Assembly (NCBI GenBank): GCA_964561495.1
Contig: CAZLPW010000023.1
Span: 1 to 25,658, forward strand
Direction: 5' to 3'
Length of the DNA stretch: 25,658 bases
From: CAZLPW01 sp964561495
GTDB lineage: Bacteria; Fidelibacterota; Marinisomatia; Marinisomatales; UBA1611
The notes below the pieces were generated by a model. That model made no database searches, was not told where the DNA came from, and worked only from the letters and a program-made list of their open reading frames with translations. Positions 1-8,390 of the stretch are shown here, in pieces. Every line of letters begins with the position of its first letter. Position 1 is the first letter of the stretch. The translations under genes and the position numbers were made by a program.

Positions 1-89
1 TTTGTGGTTGTAATGGATTGACTTATGATAATGATTGCTATGCTGAAAAGTCAGGCATCACCGAATGGACCGAGGGTGAATGTGACTAG
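1..89 (+). CDS. Kazal-type serine protease inhibitor domain protein, C-terminal end (5' partial)
   Basis: The third frame reads from the window edge to a TAG at 87-89 and ends in CGCNGLTYDNDCYAEKSG followed by a GEC-D terminus. The CG(C)xGxTYxNxCxA core and the last cysteine about 24 residues beyond the core are the hallmark of Kazal-type serine protease inhibitor domains, which plug the active site of subtilisin- or trypsin-like proteases. The start, any signal peptide and the first cysteines lie outside the window, so the full length is unknown. Secreted bacterial Kazal proteins are usually thought to protect the cell against its own or foreign proteases; that role is inference here. The next gene appears to overlap this stop codon, suggesting co-transcription. 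The fragment is short, but cysteine spacing and the TY/N/C/A positions make the call fairly firm. Confidence 0.75.
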   Translation, partial: CGCNGLTYDNDCYAEKSGITEWTEGECD

Positions 90-606
90 ATATTTACCAA
101 TGTTACTTTTTCTTTGGTATGCTTGTGCGCAGACCTATGACCCTGAAACTGGTAAAGAGATTAACGATCAATCTATTACTGAAGAAAAAAGCATTTTTAA
201 TAAACATAACCTATCAGTTGGAATGTTTGATGATAAGACTGGTTTAAGTTTAATCGGATATACTTATAATCTAACGAAAAAAGAAAAGAATGAATATTTT
301 ATTGGTGGCGGAACAATGATTTTAGGGTTTACAGGTTCACTAGGTTGGAAGCACTATTATAGAAAGTCTAAGCTATCCATTTCATCAACTATTTGTGCTC
401 AGTATGTGGCGCACCTTGGTTTTATGGGCTTTATGCCAACGGCATCGTATGCGATAGAATATAGTTTAAGTAAAAGAGCTAATCAGATTTTAGGTTTAGA
501 GGGCGCTCATTTAAAATTGGGTATTTTAGGCTTGATTATGCTGAGTGGTGATAATAGCAGTGATATAGGTGCTATCCCTTTTGGAGGTCTAAGTTTCAGT
601 TTTTAA
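82..606 (+). CDS. Small secreted protein, probable outer-membrane beta-barrel
   Basis: No family recognised. The open frame can be extended back to an ATG at 25, but that stretch is occupied by the Kazal reading frame. I prefer GTG at 82, which overlaps the upstream stop and has a GAGGG ribosome-binding-like sequence at 72-76; ATG at 100 is the alternative. From GTG the product (about 174 residues) begins MTRYLPMLLFLWYACAQ, a plausible short signal peptide. The rest is made of alternating amphipathic segments rich in Gly, Phe and Tyr (for example FIGGGTMILGFTGSLGW) and ends in Phe (GGLSFSF), as outer-membrane barrels usually do. There are no cysteines or catalytic motifs to suggest an enzyme. 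Outer-membrane location is inference from composition and the terminal aromatic residue. Confidence 0.6.
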   Translation: MTRYLPMLLFLWYACAQTYDPETGKEINDQSITEEKSIFNKHNLSVGMFDDKTGLSLIGYTYNLTKKEKNEYFIGGGTMILGFTGSLGWKHYYRKSKLSISSTICAQYVAHLGFMGFMPTASYAIEYSLSKRANQILGLEGAHLKLGILGLIMLSGDNSSDIGAIPFGGLSFSF

Positions 607-679
607 AATATATCATGAATTATCAGGCATTGTAATTTGTTAGGTTCAAAGCGTTTTACTTGATTAGGTAGATTTGGGT

Positions 680-3043
680 ATGTATAATAATCTAAAAAAT
701 ATAATTATCATTCAGATCTGTGTTTTTATTTCATTTTTATACGCAGAAAAAATGAAATTTGGGTCATCTCAAATAGGTGGTTATATCCCTCATAATTCTA
801 ACAATCAAAGGAACTGTATCTCTGACCGCGAGCGGCAACATATTATTGAAAATATGCTAGAGGTTGAGTTTGAAAGTTTAAGAGATACTTTACTATTTCG
901 CGCTCCAGTAGGAAATGGTGGGATGATGAATGGTGATAAGCAATATATTACAAATTATGTAGACCAGAATCCTTCCTACGGTTGGATCGAAGATTACACA
1001 TGTTATTTTGTGACGTATGATGGTCACTGGGGGACTGACATTGCTGTTAGTGGATTTTATCACATGGATGAAATGACGACACCAATTCTGGCTGCTGCTG
1101 GAGGAATTGTAACCTACACTCATGATGGCGAGTTTGATCGTTGGACCTATTGGAGCAATGATGCTACTAGCAATACAGTCGGCCTATCACATAGTAATGG
1201 TATCCAAACATTTTATCTGCATATGAAAAAGAATTCCGTGGCTGTGTCTGTGGGTGATACGGTCGAAGCTGGAGACACACTGGGTTTTGTAGGTAGTTCT
1301 GGTTTTTCTGATGGTCCTCATCTTCATTTTGAGGTCAATAATCCTAATTGGAATTTAATCGACCCGTGGGAAGGTGATTGTAGCATCGGAGCTAGTCGCT
1401 GGCTAGATCAGATACCTTATATAGGTGACTCTACAGTATATCCTCAGCGAGTATTTCGATACTTGAATACTGCCTATCCTGCCCAGGATGATGAAGAATA
1501 TAATTATATTGTATCAGAAAATATTCCTTCTTTAACTCGAATAAGTCCAGGCGAGGATTATATGTCACTAGTCGCAGTCAGGAATCTTTATGCTGGCGAC
1601 ACGTTGACATGGAGATGGTATAAAGATGGTTCATTCGTTGATGAGACCTCTTTTGTTCCGGGCCAGACGCAGTGGTGGTATCAAGGTGCACCTTACTATG
1701 CAACATCATATTGGTGGATTAATAATGTTTGGTTTCCTGGTGATGAAAATGTGGGATCATGGCAGGAAAAATTTTTTATTAATAGTACCTTAGCTGGAGA
1801 AAAATCATTTATTTGTGATGCCCAAAGCAATCAGACACCAACGGTGGTGTCCAATCAGTACGAGGTTGAACTAGGTCAAACAGTCTCTGGTGAATTTCAA
1901 ATAGATGATGATGGACAGGCGTTCTGGTTTAATCTAGAATCAAACTCGATTAATGGTGGGCATGCAGAGATTTATGGTGGCAGGAGAAGGAAGTTTACAT
2001 ATACGGCACCTGCAGACTTTGTTGGTACTGACTATATTGGTGTCTCAGCTATTGATGACAGAGGAGTCTCTGGGCCAATGTCATATATTATATTTAATGT
2101 GACTGGCGTTGGGCTAATAGATATGGAAGTCAATCCATCTTACGTGCGAGTCCAGGAAAACAGCGTAAACATTTCTGCATACACGTTAGGTGAGAGTGCG
2201 AGTTTGGAAGTAAAAGCAGTAATCCATGATCAGATAAATAGCATTCACAATGAAATAGAGTTATCTGAAAATGATGAAAACTGGGGTGGCTCCTTTTTCC
2301 CGGAAGTTGAATCATTTTTTTCAGTTGATTTTTCCTTAATCAATAATGATAGCTCAGACACAACGATCTATGAAGGTATGGGATATTTTACCTCCATCGG
2401 TCCACTAACAATATCATTTAGTGAAACTTTAACAGTCGATCTAGGTGGTAATATAGTTTCAGAATTCTCAATACAAAATAATAGTGACTCAGTAAGCGTT
2501 CCATCAGTGTCTGTTTTATTTGTTCCTGAAAATGAAGAGTGTATTAGTAATTATAATTCTGGCAGTATAAATATTGGAGATATAGACCCAGGTGAGACAA
2601 TATCCTCCGATCCTCAATTTTTTATTGCACAGTTAGACAATGAGTGCGGAAACTCATCTCTAGAATTCAAGGCAAATATTCGATCAAATCAAGTTGAATA
2701 TTGGGTCCAAGGTTTTGAATTGGAAGTGTCTTTATTAATTGCAGATAATATAGATCGATACCCAGAAAATTTTTTGTTACACAATGCCTACCCAAATCCA
2801 TTTAATCCTGAGACAACATTACGCTATGATCTGCCAGAAGATATGATGGTTCACATCACTGTCTATGATATGATGGGTAGGGTCGTAAATAATCTCGTCA
2901 GAAGTATGCAAAATGCTGGATATAAATCAATCCAATGGAACGCTACTAACAATGAAGGAAGTCCAGTATCAGCGGGACTTTATATATACACCATAGAGGC
3001 AGAAAATTTCAAACAAACCAAGAAAATGCTTTTGTTAAAATAA
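680..3043 (+). CDS. Secreted M23 (LytM-type) metallopeptidase with Ig-like domain and C-terminal sorting domain
   Basis: A zinc endopeptidase of family M23, which normally cuts peptide cross-links of peptidoglycan or other glycine-rich peptides. Numbered from ATG 680 (a TTG two codons upstream is possible), there is an N-terminal signal peptide (NIIIIQICVFISFLYA). The HxxxD zinc site is GHWGTD (H116, D120), FYLH gives the second active-site segment, and PHLHFEV supplies H214 and H216. All M23 zinc and catalytic positions are therefore present, so it should be active. A cadherin/Ig-like module follows at about residues 395-478 (FTYTAPADFVGTDYIGV). Residues about 698-787 are a sorting domain with YPNPFNPET, VYDMMGRVV and SAGLYIYTIEA, ending in a Lys-rich tail. 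That domain is typical of type IX secretion cargo, so surface attachment or release is inferred. It stands about 80 bases before the next gene. Confidence 0.85.
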   Translation: MYNNLKNIIIIQICVFISFLYAEKMKFGSSQIGGYIPHNSNNQRNCISDRERQHIIENMLEVEFESLRDTLLFRAPVGNGGMMNGDKQYITNYVDQNPSYGWIEDYTCYFVTYDGHWGTDIAVSGFYHMDEMTTPILAAAGGIVTYTHDGEFDRWTYWSNDATSNTVGLSHSNGIQTFYLHMKKNSVAVSVGDTVEAGDTLGFVGSSGFSDGPHLHFEVNNPNWNLIDPWEGDCSIGASRWLDQIPYIGDSTVYPQRVFRYLNTAYPAQDDEEYNYIVSENIPSLTRISPGEDYMSLVAVRNLYAGDTLTWRWYKDGSFVDETSFVPGQTQWWYQGAPYYATSYWWINNVWFPGDENVGSWQEKFFINSTLAGEKSFICDAQSNQTPTVVSNQYEVELGQTVSGEFQIDDDGQAFWFNLESNSINGGHAEIYGGRRRKFTYTAPADFVGTDYIGVSAIDDRGVSGPMSYIIFNVTGVGLIDMEVNPSYVRVQENSVNISAYTLGESASLEVKAVIHDQINSIHNEIELSENDENWGGSFFPEVESFFSVDFSLINNDSSDTTIYEGMGYFTSIGPLTISFSETLTVDLGGNIVSEFSIQNNSDSVSVPSVSVLFVPENEECISNYNSGSINIGDIDPGETISSDPQFFIAQLDNECGNSSLEFKANIRSNQVEYWVQGFELEVSLLIADNIDRYPENFLLHNAYPNPFNPETTLRYDLPEDMMVHITVYDMMGRVVNNLVRSMQNAGYKSIQWNATNNEGSPVSAGLYIYTIEAENFKQTKKMLLLK

Positions 3044-3124
3044 TTTTAAAGTTACTTCCAAGATTTTTTATTCTATTAATATTTTTTCTTTTTACCAAAT
3101 ATTGCTCAAAATTATTTATTTATT

Positions 3125-3739
3125 ATGGACTATAAATCACTTCTAGGATTATCATTTGTCTGTGCGATGGGCGCAATCTCACCTGGCCCTAGCTTAGCGG
3201 TAGTTTTAAGAAATACTATATCAGGAGGACGAAAACAGGGTGTGATGACGGGCATAGGACATGGACTAGGATTTTTTATTTATGCATTTGTTGCAGTAAT
3301 GAGTCTAGCCTCATTGATTTTAGGAAATGAAAACATCTATAAGATACTACAATTGATTGGCTCTCTTGTTCTGATGTGGATCGCATATGGTATGATTACT
3401 TCAAGCTTAAAAGCTCCATCAGAAAAAAAAGAATTGAGTCGCAGGAAGGGTTTTACGGAAGGCTTTATGATTGCATTTTTAAACCCTAAGATTCTAGTCT
3501 TTCTGGTAGCTGTTTTTAGCCAATTTATTAATCCTGATATGAGTAATTCGAGTCGCTTGCTGATGGCCTTTGTTGCTGGGGTAATAGATACGACTTGGTA
3601 TGTTTTGGTGGCTCTTCTTTTTGCGGAAACAGCTATTTTAAAGAAGCTAAGATCAAATGCCGCTATTGTAGATCGAATGATTGGTATCTTTTTGTTTTTG
3701 TTCGCGATCTTTTTATTTATAAAATTATCCGAGTTTTAG
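3125..3739 (+). CDS. LysE/RhtB-family amino-acid exporter
   Basis: An inner-membrane translocator of the LysE superfamily, which exports amino acids such as lysine, homoserine or threonine, or related small metabolites, using the proton gradient. The 204-residue length is normal for the family. Diagnostic features are the first helix with SPGPSLAVVLRN after a hydrophobic start, the GxxxGxGHGLGFF segment near residue 45, the FLNPKILVFLVAVFSQF helix near residue 118, and the GVIDTTWY motif near residue 156. Six hydrophobic stretches are visible, the last one ending the protein. The substrate cannot be read from the sequence. ATG at 3125 is the only sensible start, with a T/A-rich leader and no strong ribosome-binding site. 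It is preceded by a roughly 80-base T-rich spacer and followed by an 18-base gap to the sulfotransferase, which may be co-transcribed. Confidence 0.88.
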   Translation: MDYKSLLGLSFVCAMGAISPGPSLAVVLRNTISGGRKQGVMTGIGHGLGFFIYAFVAVMSLASLILGNENIYKILQLIGSLVLMWIAYGMITSSLKAPSEKKELSRRKGFTEGFMIAFLNPKILVFLVAVFSQFINPDMSNSSRLLMAFVAGVIDTTWYVLVALLFAETAILKKLRSNAAIVDRMIGIFLFLFAIFLFIKLSEF

Positions 3740-3757
3740 ATTTTATGGTAAAATGAT

Positions 3758-5404
3758 TTGAGAATATTTATAAGAAACTTTTTTTTTATTGCAAATATAA
3801 TTCTATGCCAAAATACTGTTGGCCTAATAAGCAATACCGTGGGCTCTTTTAATGGATATACTCTGTTTGCTCCTAATAGCTCTACGAGCACATATCTAAT
3901 TAATAATGATGGACTGTTGATCAATCAGTGGACAAGTGATTATGTACCTGGTTTGTCCGTTTATTTGTTAGAAAATGGTAACCTACTAAGATCATCAGCG
4001 ATCGAATCACAAAGCAGCAACCAGACAGGAGGCTTTGAATTATTAACGTGGGACAATGTCCTAATCTGGAGATTTTATAACGGTAAGCAGCATCATGATA
4101 TTGAGCCACTACCAAATGGTAATGTATTAATCATTGTTAATGATATTAAAAATTTTTCTGATGTAATTGACGCTGGGCGGGACCCCGAAAAACTATTAAG
4201 CAACTCTATAAGATCCCTATCAATCCTTGAAATTAGTCAGGCAGGAACTGACAGTGGTGATATTGTTTGGGAGTGGCACGCGTGGGATCATCTGATCCAA
4301 GACTTTGATGAGACAAAAGCTAATTATGGGAATGTTAGCTCACATCCAGAGCTTATTGATATTAATTTTGCTCCGAATATGTATTCTGACTGGCTACACA
4401 CAAATTCCGTTGACTATAATGAGCAGCTAGATCAGGTTTTAGTTTCTAATCGCAATACTAATGAAATATGGATCATTGATCACAGTACAACAACTTTGGA
4501 AGCGTCCAGCCACTCTGGTGGAATATCAGGAAAGGGTGGCGATTTGTTATTTCGGTGGGGTAACCCTGTAGCATATAGAGCAGGACAAGATTCTGATCAA
4601 AGACTCTTTGGTCAGCATGATGCAAACTGGATAAAAGATGATCAAAATAATTATCAAAATAGAATAATAATTTTCAATAATGGGATAGACAGGCCTTCAG
4701 GTAGCTATTCAACAGCTATTGAGATTAACACACCGCTAGTTGAGGATAATAATTATAATATATTAGATAATGGAATTTTTGGACCTTCTGATGAAATATG
4801 GTCGTATATGTCACCAGACACCTTTGATTTTTTTTCTCCAAGGTTTGGTTCAGCTCAGCGTTTGTCAAATGGGAATTCATTAATATCGAACTCAGATATG
4901 GGAACCTTTTTTGAGTTAGACTCCGCAGATGAGATTGTCTGGATGTATGTTAACCCAGTTTCCTCTGATGGGATTTTATTTCAAGGGGACTCGGCACAGT
5001 CGAATACTGTTTTCCGGTGTTATCGATATGATATTAATTATGCAGGATTCTCTGGCCTTGATTTAAGTCCTTCAGGGCCGATCGAATATTATTTGGATAT
5101 AGACAATGTTTCTTCAAATAATAGATTAAAGTTTAGCCTCTATGATAATTATCCCAATCCTTTCAATCCAAAAACAAGGCTAAGCTATTATTTGCCAGAA
5201 GAAACTTATGTGAAACTATCTGTGTACAATCTTAGAGGGCAATTTATCAAAACTCTTATCGATGATTTTCAATCCGAAGGTCTCAATGCCATTGAGTGGG
5301 ATGCAACAGATTTTCATGGCAATCAGGTAAGCTCTGGGGTCTATATATACAGATTAAATACAGGCGAATTTAATGAATCAAAGAGGCTTTTATTTATTGA
5401 GTAA
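3758..5404 (+). CDS. Secreted arylsulfate sulfotransferase (ASST-like) with C-terminal sorting domain
   Basis: Arylsulfotransferases move sulfuryl groups from one phenolic sulfate ester to another acceptor without PAPS, through a sulfohistidine. The start is TTG 3758 because an in-frame TAA lies just upstream; it gives a signal peptide (FFFIANIILCQ). Candidate catalytic residues are H112/H113 (QHHDIEPLPNGN), H214 and N216 (DWLHTNSVDYN), R232 (VSNRNTNEIWIID) and H287 (GQHDANW). From memory, the E. coli enzyme uses H252, H356, N358, R374 and H436. The H-N-R spacing (2 and 16 residues) is identical, and the outer spacings are close. The fold would be a six-bladed propeller. Residues about 460-548 form a YPNPFNP-type sorting domain, so this enzyme is probably surface-exposed rather than periplasmic. 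The physiological donor and acceptor are unknown. Confidence 0.82.
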   Translation: MRIFIRNFFFIANIILCQNTVGLISNTVGSFNGYTLFAPNSSTSTYLINNDGLLINQWTSDYVPGLSVYLLENGNLLRSSAIESQSSNQTGGFELLTWDNVLIWRFYNGKQHHDIEPLPNGNVLIIVNDIKNFSDVIDAGRDPEKLLSNSIRSLSILEISQAGTDSGDIVWEWHAWDHLIQDFDETKANYGNVSSHPELIDINFAPNMYSDWLHTNSVDYNEQLDQVLVSNRNTNEIWIIDHSTTTLEASSHSGGISGKGGDLLFRWGNPVAYRAGQDSDQRLFGQHDANWIKDDQNNYQNRIIIFNNGIDRPSGSYSTAIEINTPLVEDNNYNILDNGIFGPSDEIWSYMSPDTFDFFSPRFGSAQRLSNGNSLISNSDMGTFFELDSADEIVWMYVNPVSSDGILFQGDSAQSNTVFRCYRYDINYAGFSGLDLSPSGPIEYYLDIDNVSSNNRLKFSLYDNYPNPFNPKTRLSYYLPEETYVKLSVYNLRGQFIKTLIDDFQSEGLNAIEWDATDFHGNQVSSGVYIYRLNTGEFNESKRLLFIE

Positions 5405-5519
5405 ATGTTTTTTAAGGAAATTAATTTAACTATAGTTCGAGTCTGATTAGATTATCTTTATTAAATAGCCTATTTAAATTGTATGTTAATATTATTATAG
5501 TATTAAAGGGAGAACAATT

Positions 5520-7352
5520 ATGAAACATCCTGAGTTTGCAACAACCGTTACTCATTTATTTAAAAAAGCAGAGGTTCTAGGTGATCAGCCAGCGCTTGCC
5601 TTTAAAAAAGATGGCGCCTGGCATGATATAAGTTGGCAGAAATATTCAGAGGATGTTCAAAAAGCTGCAGCTAGTTTGGTGAGTCTCGGAGTTAAAAAAG
5701 GAGACCCCGTTTGTATTTTAGGTTTTAACTGTTATGAGTGGGTTGTAATGGACCTGGCATCAATAATGATCGGAGCTATTCCAGCTGGGATTTATGCTAC
5801 ATGTTCTCCAGAAGAGGTGGCGTATATATTAAACCATTCAGAGTCATCAACTCTTTTATTGGAGAGTAAGGATCAATGGGATAAGATTGTTGAGCAGAAG
5901 GATAACCTGAAATATCTCAAGAATGTTGTTTGTATGATCAGGTGCGAAGATATAGCAGACCCAATGGTGTCTAGCTGGGAAAGTTTCATGTCGCTGGGTG
6001 GTGCTAGGGATAAAGAAGATGCTGAGAAAATGTACCAGAACACTTCTGAAGATGATCCCTCTACTTTTATTTATACCTCAGGAACCACAGGACCACCAAA
6101 GGCTGTGATGCTTTCAAATAAAAATTTAGTATGGACAGCAACGCAAGGCGTTGAAAAAGTTATCTCTAGCCGCGATGGTAACAGACTGCTTTCATATCTT
6201 CCTCTTTCTCACATTGCTGAGCAGATTTTTACTATTCACGCTGCGATTTTAGGTGGCTGGCATATATCATTTGCTACAGACATTCTGGATGTACTTGATA
6301 ATTTAAAAGAGGTTCAGCCGACCATATTATTTGGTGTTCCTCGAATCTGGGAAAAGTTTTATTCTGGAATTAAGGAGAAGCTTGACTCTGCATCAGGAAT
6401 AAAGAAAATGATAGTTGATTTTTCATTGTCAGCTGGTTTAAGACACAATCAAGATATCTTTCAGGGAGGAGATGGTATAGGGTGGCAATATTCAGTCGCA
6501 AATAAATTATTATTTACGAAGGTTAAAAGTGCTTTAGGACTCAGCAGAATGACCATAGGTGTCACGGGAGCAGCTCCAATCAATCCTAAGATATTAAAGC
6601 TATTTGCCAGCCTAGATATAAGAGTTGTGGAGGTATACGGGCAGTCTGAAGGCACAGGGCCAACAGCGTTTAATCTTCCGAGCCAGGCCAGGATAGGATC
6701 CGTCGGTCCTAAATTTCCTGGTACTGAGGTTAAAATCGCTGATGACGGTGAGATAATGCTGAAAGGGCCTAACGTTTTCTTGGGATACTACAAAGACAAA
6801 GAGGAGACAGATGCATGCCTCAAAGATGGGTGGCTATTATCTGGTGATGTGGGGAAGTTTGATGATGATGGTTTCTTGTATATTACGGGAAGGAAAAAAG
6901 AAATATTGGTAACCTCAGGTGGGAAAAATATTGCTCCTATTCCAATCGAGGAGGACCTAAAACAAATTCCTGCTATTGCTCAGGCCGTGATGGTTGGTGA
7001 TAATCGGAATTATTGCACCGCTCTTCTAACATTGGATGTCGGCTATCTTTTGAAAAATAAAATGAGTGTTGATATTAACCAAATTAAACCGACTGAGTTA
7101 GTTGCTGAGCTTGAGAAAAATGGTAAAACCGTCGATGAATTTTCAAAGGATAATGAAATCGTTCAAGAGGTGCAGGCTGGAGTAGATGATGTGAATAAAA
7201 AATACGCTAGAGTTGAGAATATTAGAAAGTTTGCTATTCTTCCAAGAGACTTTACAATGGCAGATGATGAGGTAACGCCCACATTTAAAATTAAAAGGAC
7301 CAAGATATACAAAAAGTGGGGAAGCACCATTGACTCCTTATATGCAGAATAA
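5520..7352 (+). CDS. fadD: Long-chain acyl-CoA synthetase (AMP-forming)
   Basis: Activates fatty acids to acyl-CoA through an acyl-adenylate, feeding lipid synthesis or beta-oxidation. The 610-residue length fits the long-chain (FadD15/ACSL-like) branch. The ATP-binding P-loop is TFIYTSGTTGPPKAVML around T186. Further family motifs are YLPLSHIAEQ near residue 225, GVTGAAPI, VVEVYGQSEGTGP (A5-type motif), DGWLLSGDVGKFDDDGFLY (A7/A8-type) and GRKKEILVTSGGKNIAPIPIE. The C-terminal catalytic lysine region TPTFKIKRTKIYKKW is present. A GGGAGA ribosome-binding site sits just before ATG 5520. The 9-base gap to gpsA suggests an operon supplying acyl chains and glycerol-3-phosphate together. The gene symbol is by analogy; chain-length preference is not readable. 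Confidence 0.9.
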   Translation: MKHPEFATTVTHLFKKAEVLGDQPALAFKKDGAWHDISWQKYSEDVQKAAASLVSLGVKKGDPVCILGFNCYEWVVMDLASIMIGAIPAGIYATCSPEEVAYILNHSESSTLLLESKDQWDKIVEQKDNLKYLKNVVCMIRCEDIADPMVSSWESFMSLGGARDKEDAEKMYQNTSEDDPSTFIYTSGTTGPPKAVMLSNKNLVWTATQGVEKVISSRDGNRLLSYLPLSHIAEQIFTIHAAILGGWHISFATDILDVLDNLKEVQPTILFGVPRIWEKFYSGIKEKLDSASGIKKMIVDFSLSAGLRHNQDIFQGGDGIGWQYSVANKLLFTKVKSALGLSRMTIGVTGAAPINPKILKLFASLDIRVVEVYGQSEGTGPTAFNLPSQARIGSVGPKFPGTEVKIADDGEIMLKGPNVFLGYYKDKEETDACLKDGWLLSGDVGKFDDDGFLYITGRKKEILVTSGGKNIAPIPIEEDLKQIPAIAQAVMVGDNRNYCTALLTLDVGYLLKNKMSVDINQIKPTELVAELEKNGKTVDEFSKDNEIVQEVQAGVDDVNKKYARVENIRKFAILPRDFTMADDEVTPTFKIKRTKIYKKWGSTIDSLYAE

Positions 7353-7361
7353 ATTATAATA

Positions 7362-8354
7362 GTGCAGAAAATTTCATTTTTAGGTTGTGGCTCCTGGGGT
7401 GGCGCTTTAGGGCATTTAGCATCAGAAAATGGCTACAATGTGCTTATGTGGCATCGAAACCCAGAGGTGGTAGAGAAGATGACTAAATCCAGATCGCATT
7501 ATATCTTACCTCAAATGATGTTTGGAGATCTGGTTGAGTTTACCGATAATCTTGAAAAAACGGTTAGCTACGCTGATATCCTAGTATTGTCGACCCCCTC
7601 TCAGACAGTAAGAGGCGTCCTAGAGAGGTGCGGGGGTATTAACAAAAATAAAATAATCGTTAACATAGCAAAGGGCATCGAAACTAAAACATTGATGACC
7701 GTAAGTGATATAATAATAGATGTTAAAGAAATTGATTATAGTAATATAGTAACACTTTCTGGACCCAGCCACGCTGAGGAGGTTATATCTGGTTTTCCAA
7801 CTACTTTAGTCTCGGCTTCAAAAAATCCAGAGGCTGCTATGAGAATTCAAAAAATATTTTCTAATGCTAATATGCGTATCTATAGTAGCTCTGACATCCG
7901 TGGAGTGGAGCTCGGTGGTGCAATGAAAAATGTTATAGCAATTGCCGCTGGAATTAGTGATGGAATCGGATACGGTGACAATTCAAAGGCTGCGCTGATG
8001 ACAAGAGGGATTAGGGAAATCGCTAGATTAGGTAATGCTATGGGAGCTGAGGCAGGTACATTTTCAGGTTTAAGTGGAATAGGTGATTTGATAGTAACTT
8101 GCCTAAGCCAGCATAGCAGAAACAGGAAAGTTGGTCAGCAGATTGGTGAAGGGAAAATACTGAAAGATATTCTATCAGAAATGCAAATGGTTGCTGAAGG
8201 AGTTGAAACCGCCAAGTCGCTCCACCGTTTGATTGAAAAGTATGAAGTTGAAATGCCTATATCAGAGTCTATATACCAGATCCTTTTTCATGATGCTGAT
8301 CCAAAAGAGTCTGTGTACAGGCTTATGACCAGAGAGCTTAGCAGTGAGCTGTAG
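7362..8354 (+). CDS. gpsA: Glycerol-3-phosphate dehydrogenase [NAD(P)+]
   Basis: Reduces dihydroxyacetone phosphate to sn-glycerol-3-phosphate, the backbone for phospholipids, in the cytoplasm. The start is GTG 7362. The N-terminal Rossmann motif is GCGSWGGALG (residues 8-17). NIAKGIE and LSGPSHAEEV are the conserved segments around residues 105-140, the latter lining the substrate pocket. K189 in GGAMKNVIAIAAGISDG corresponds by position to the catalytic lysine of the family. GLSGIGDLIVTC and SRNRKVG follow as expected, and the 330-residue length is normal. It lies 9 bases after the acyl-CoA synthetase stop, too close for its own promoter, so the two are probably one transcript. No missing residues or frame problems were seen. 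Confidence 0.95.
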   Translation: MQKISFLGCGSWGGALGHLASENGYNVLMWHRNPEVVEKMTKSRSHYILPQMMFGDLVEFTDNLEKTVSYADILVLSTPSQTVRGVLERCGGINKNKIIVNIAKGIETKTLMTVSDIIIDVKEIDYSNIVTLSGPSHAEEVISGFPTTLVSASKNPEAAMRIQKIFSNANMRIYSSSDIRGVELGGAMKNVIAIAAGISDGIGYGDNSKAALMTRGIREIARLGNAMGAEAGTFSGLSGIGDLIVTCLSQHSRNRKVGQQIGEGKILKDILSEMQMVAEGVETAKSLHRLIEKYEVEMPISESIYQILFHDADPKESVYRLMTRELSSEL

Positions 8355-8390
8355 TCTATTTAAAATTATTTTTTTTCTTTTTATAAATAC

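Noticed and set aside
25..81. N-terminal extension of the second gene from ATG 25
   Set aside because: This stretch is better explained as the Kazal domain in another frame, and the extension spoils the signal peptide.
893..1123. Minus-strand open frame opposite the M23 domain
   Set aside because: It lies entirely within a well-supported coding sequence and encodes no recognisable protein. The other minus-strand open frames in the window are rejected for the same reason.
3044..3124. T-rich spacer as a terminator after the M23 gene
   Set aside because: T-runs are present, but no stem-loop precedes them.
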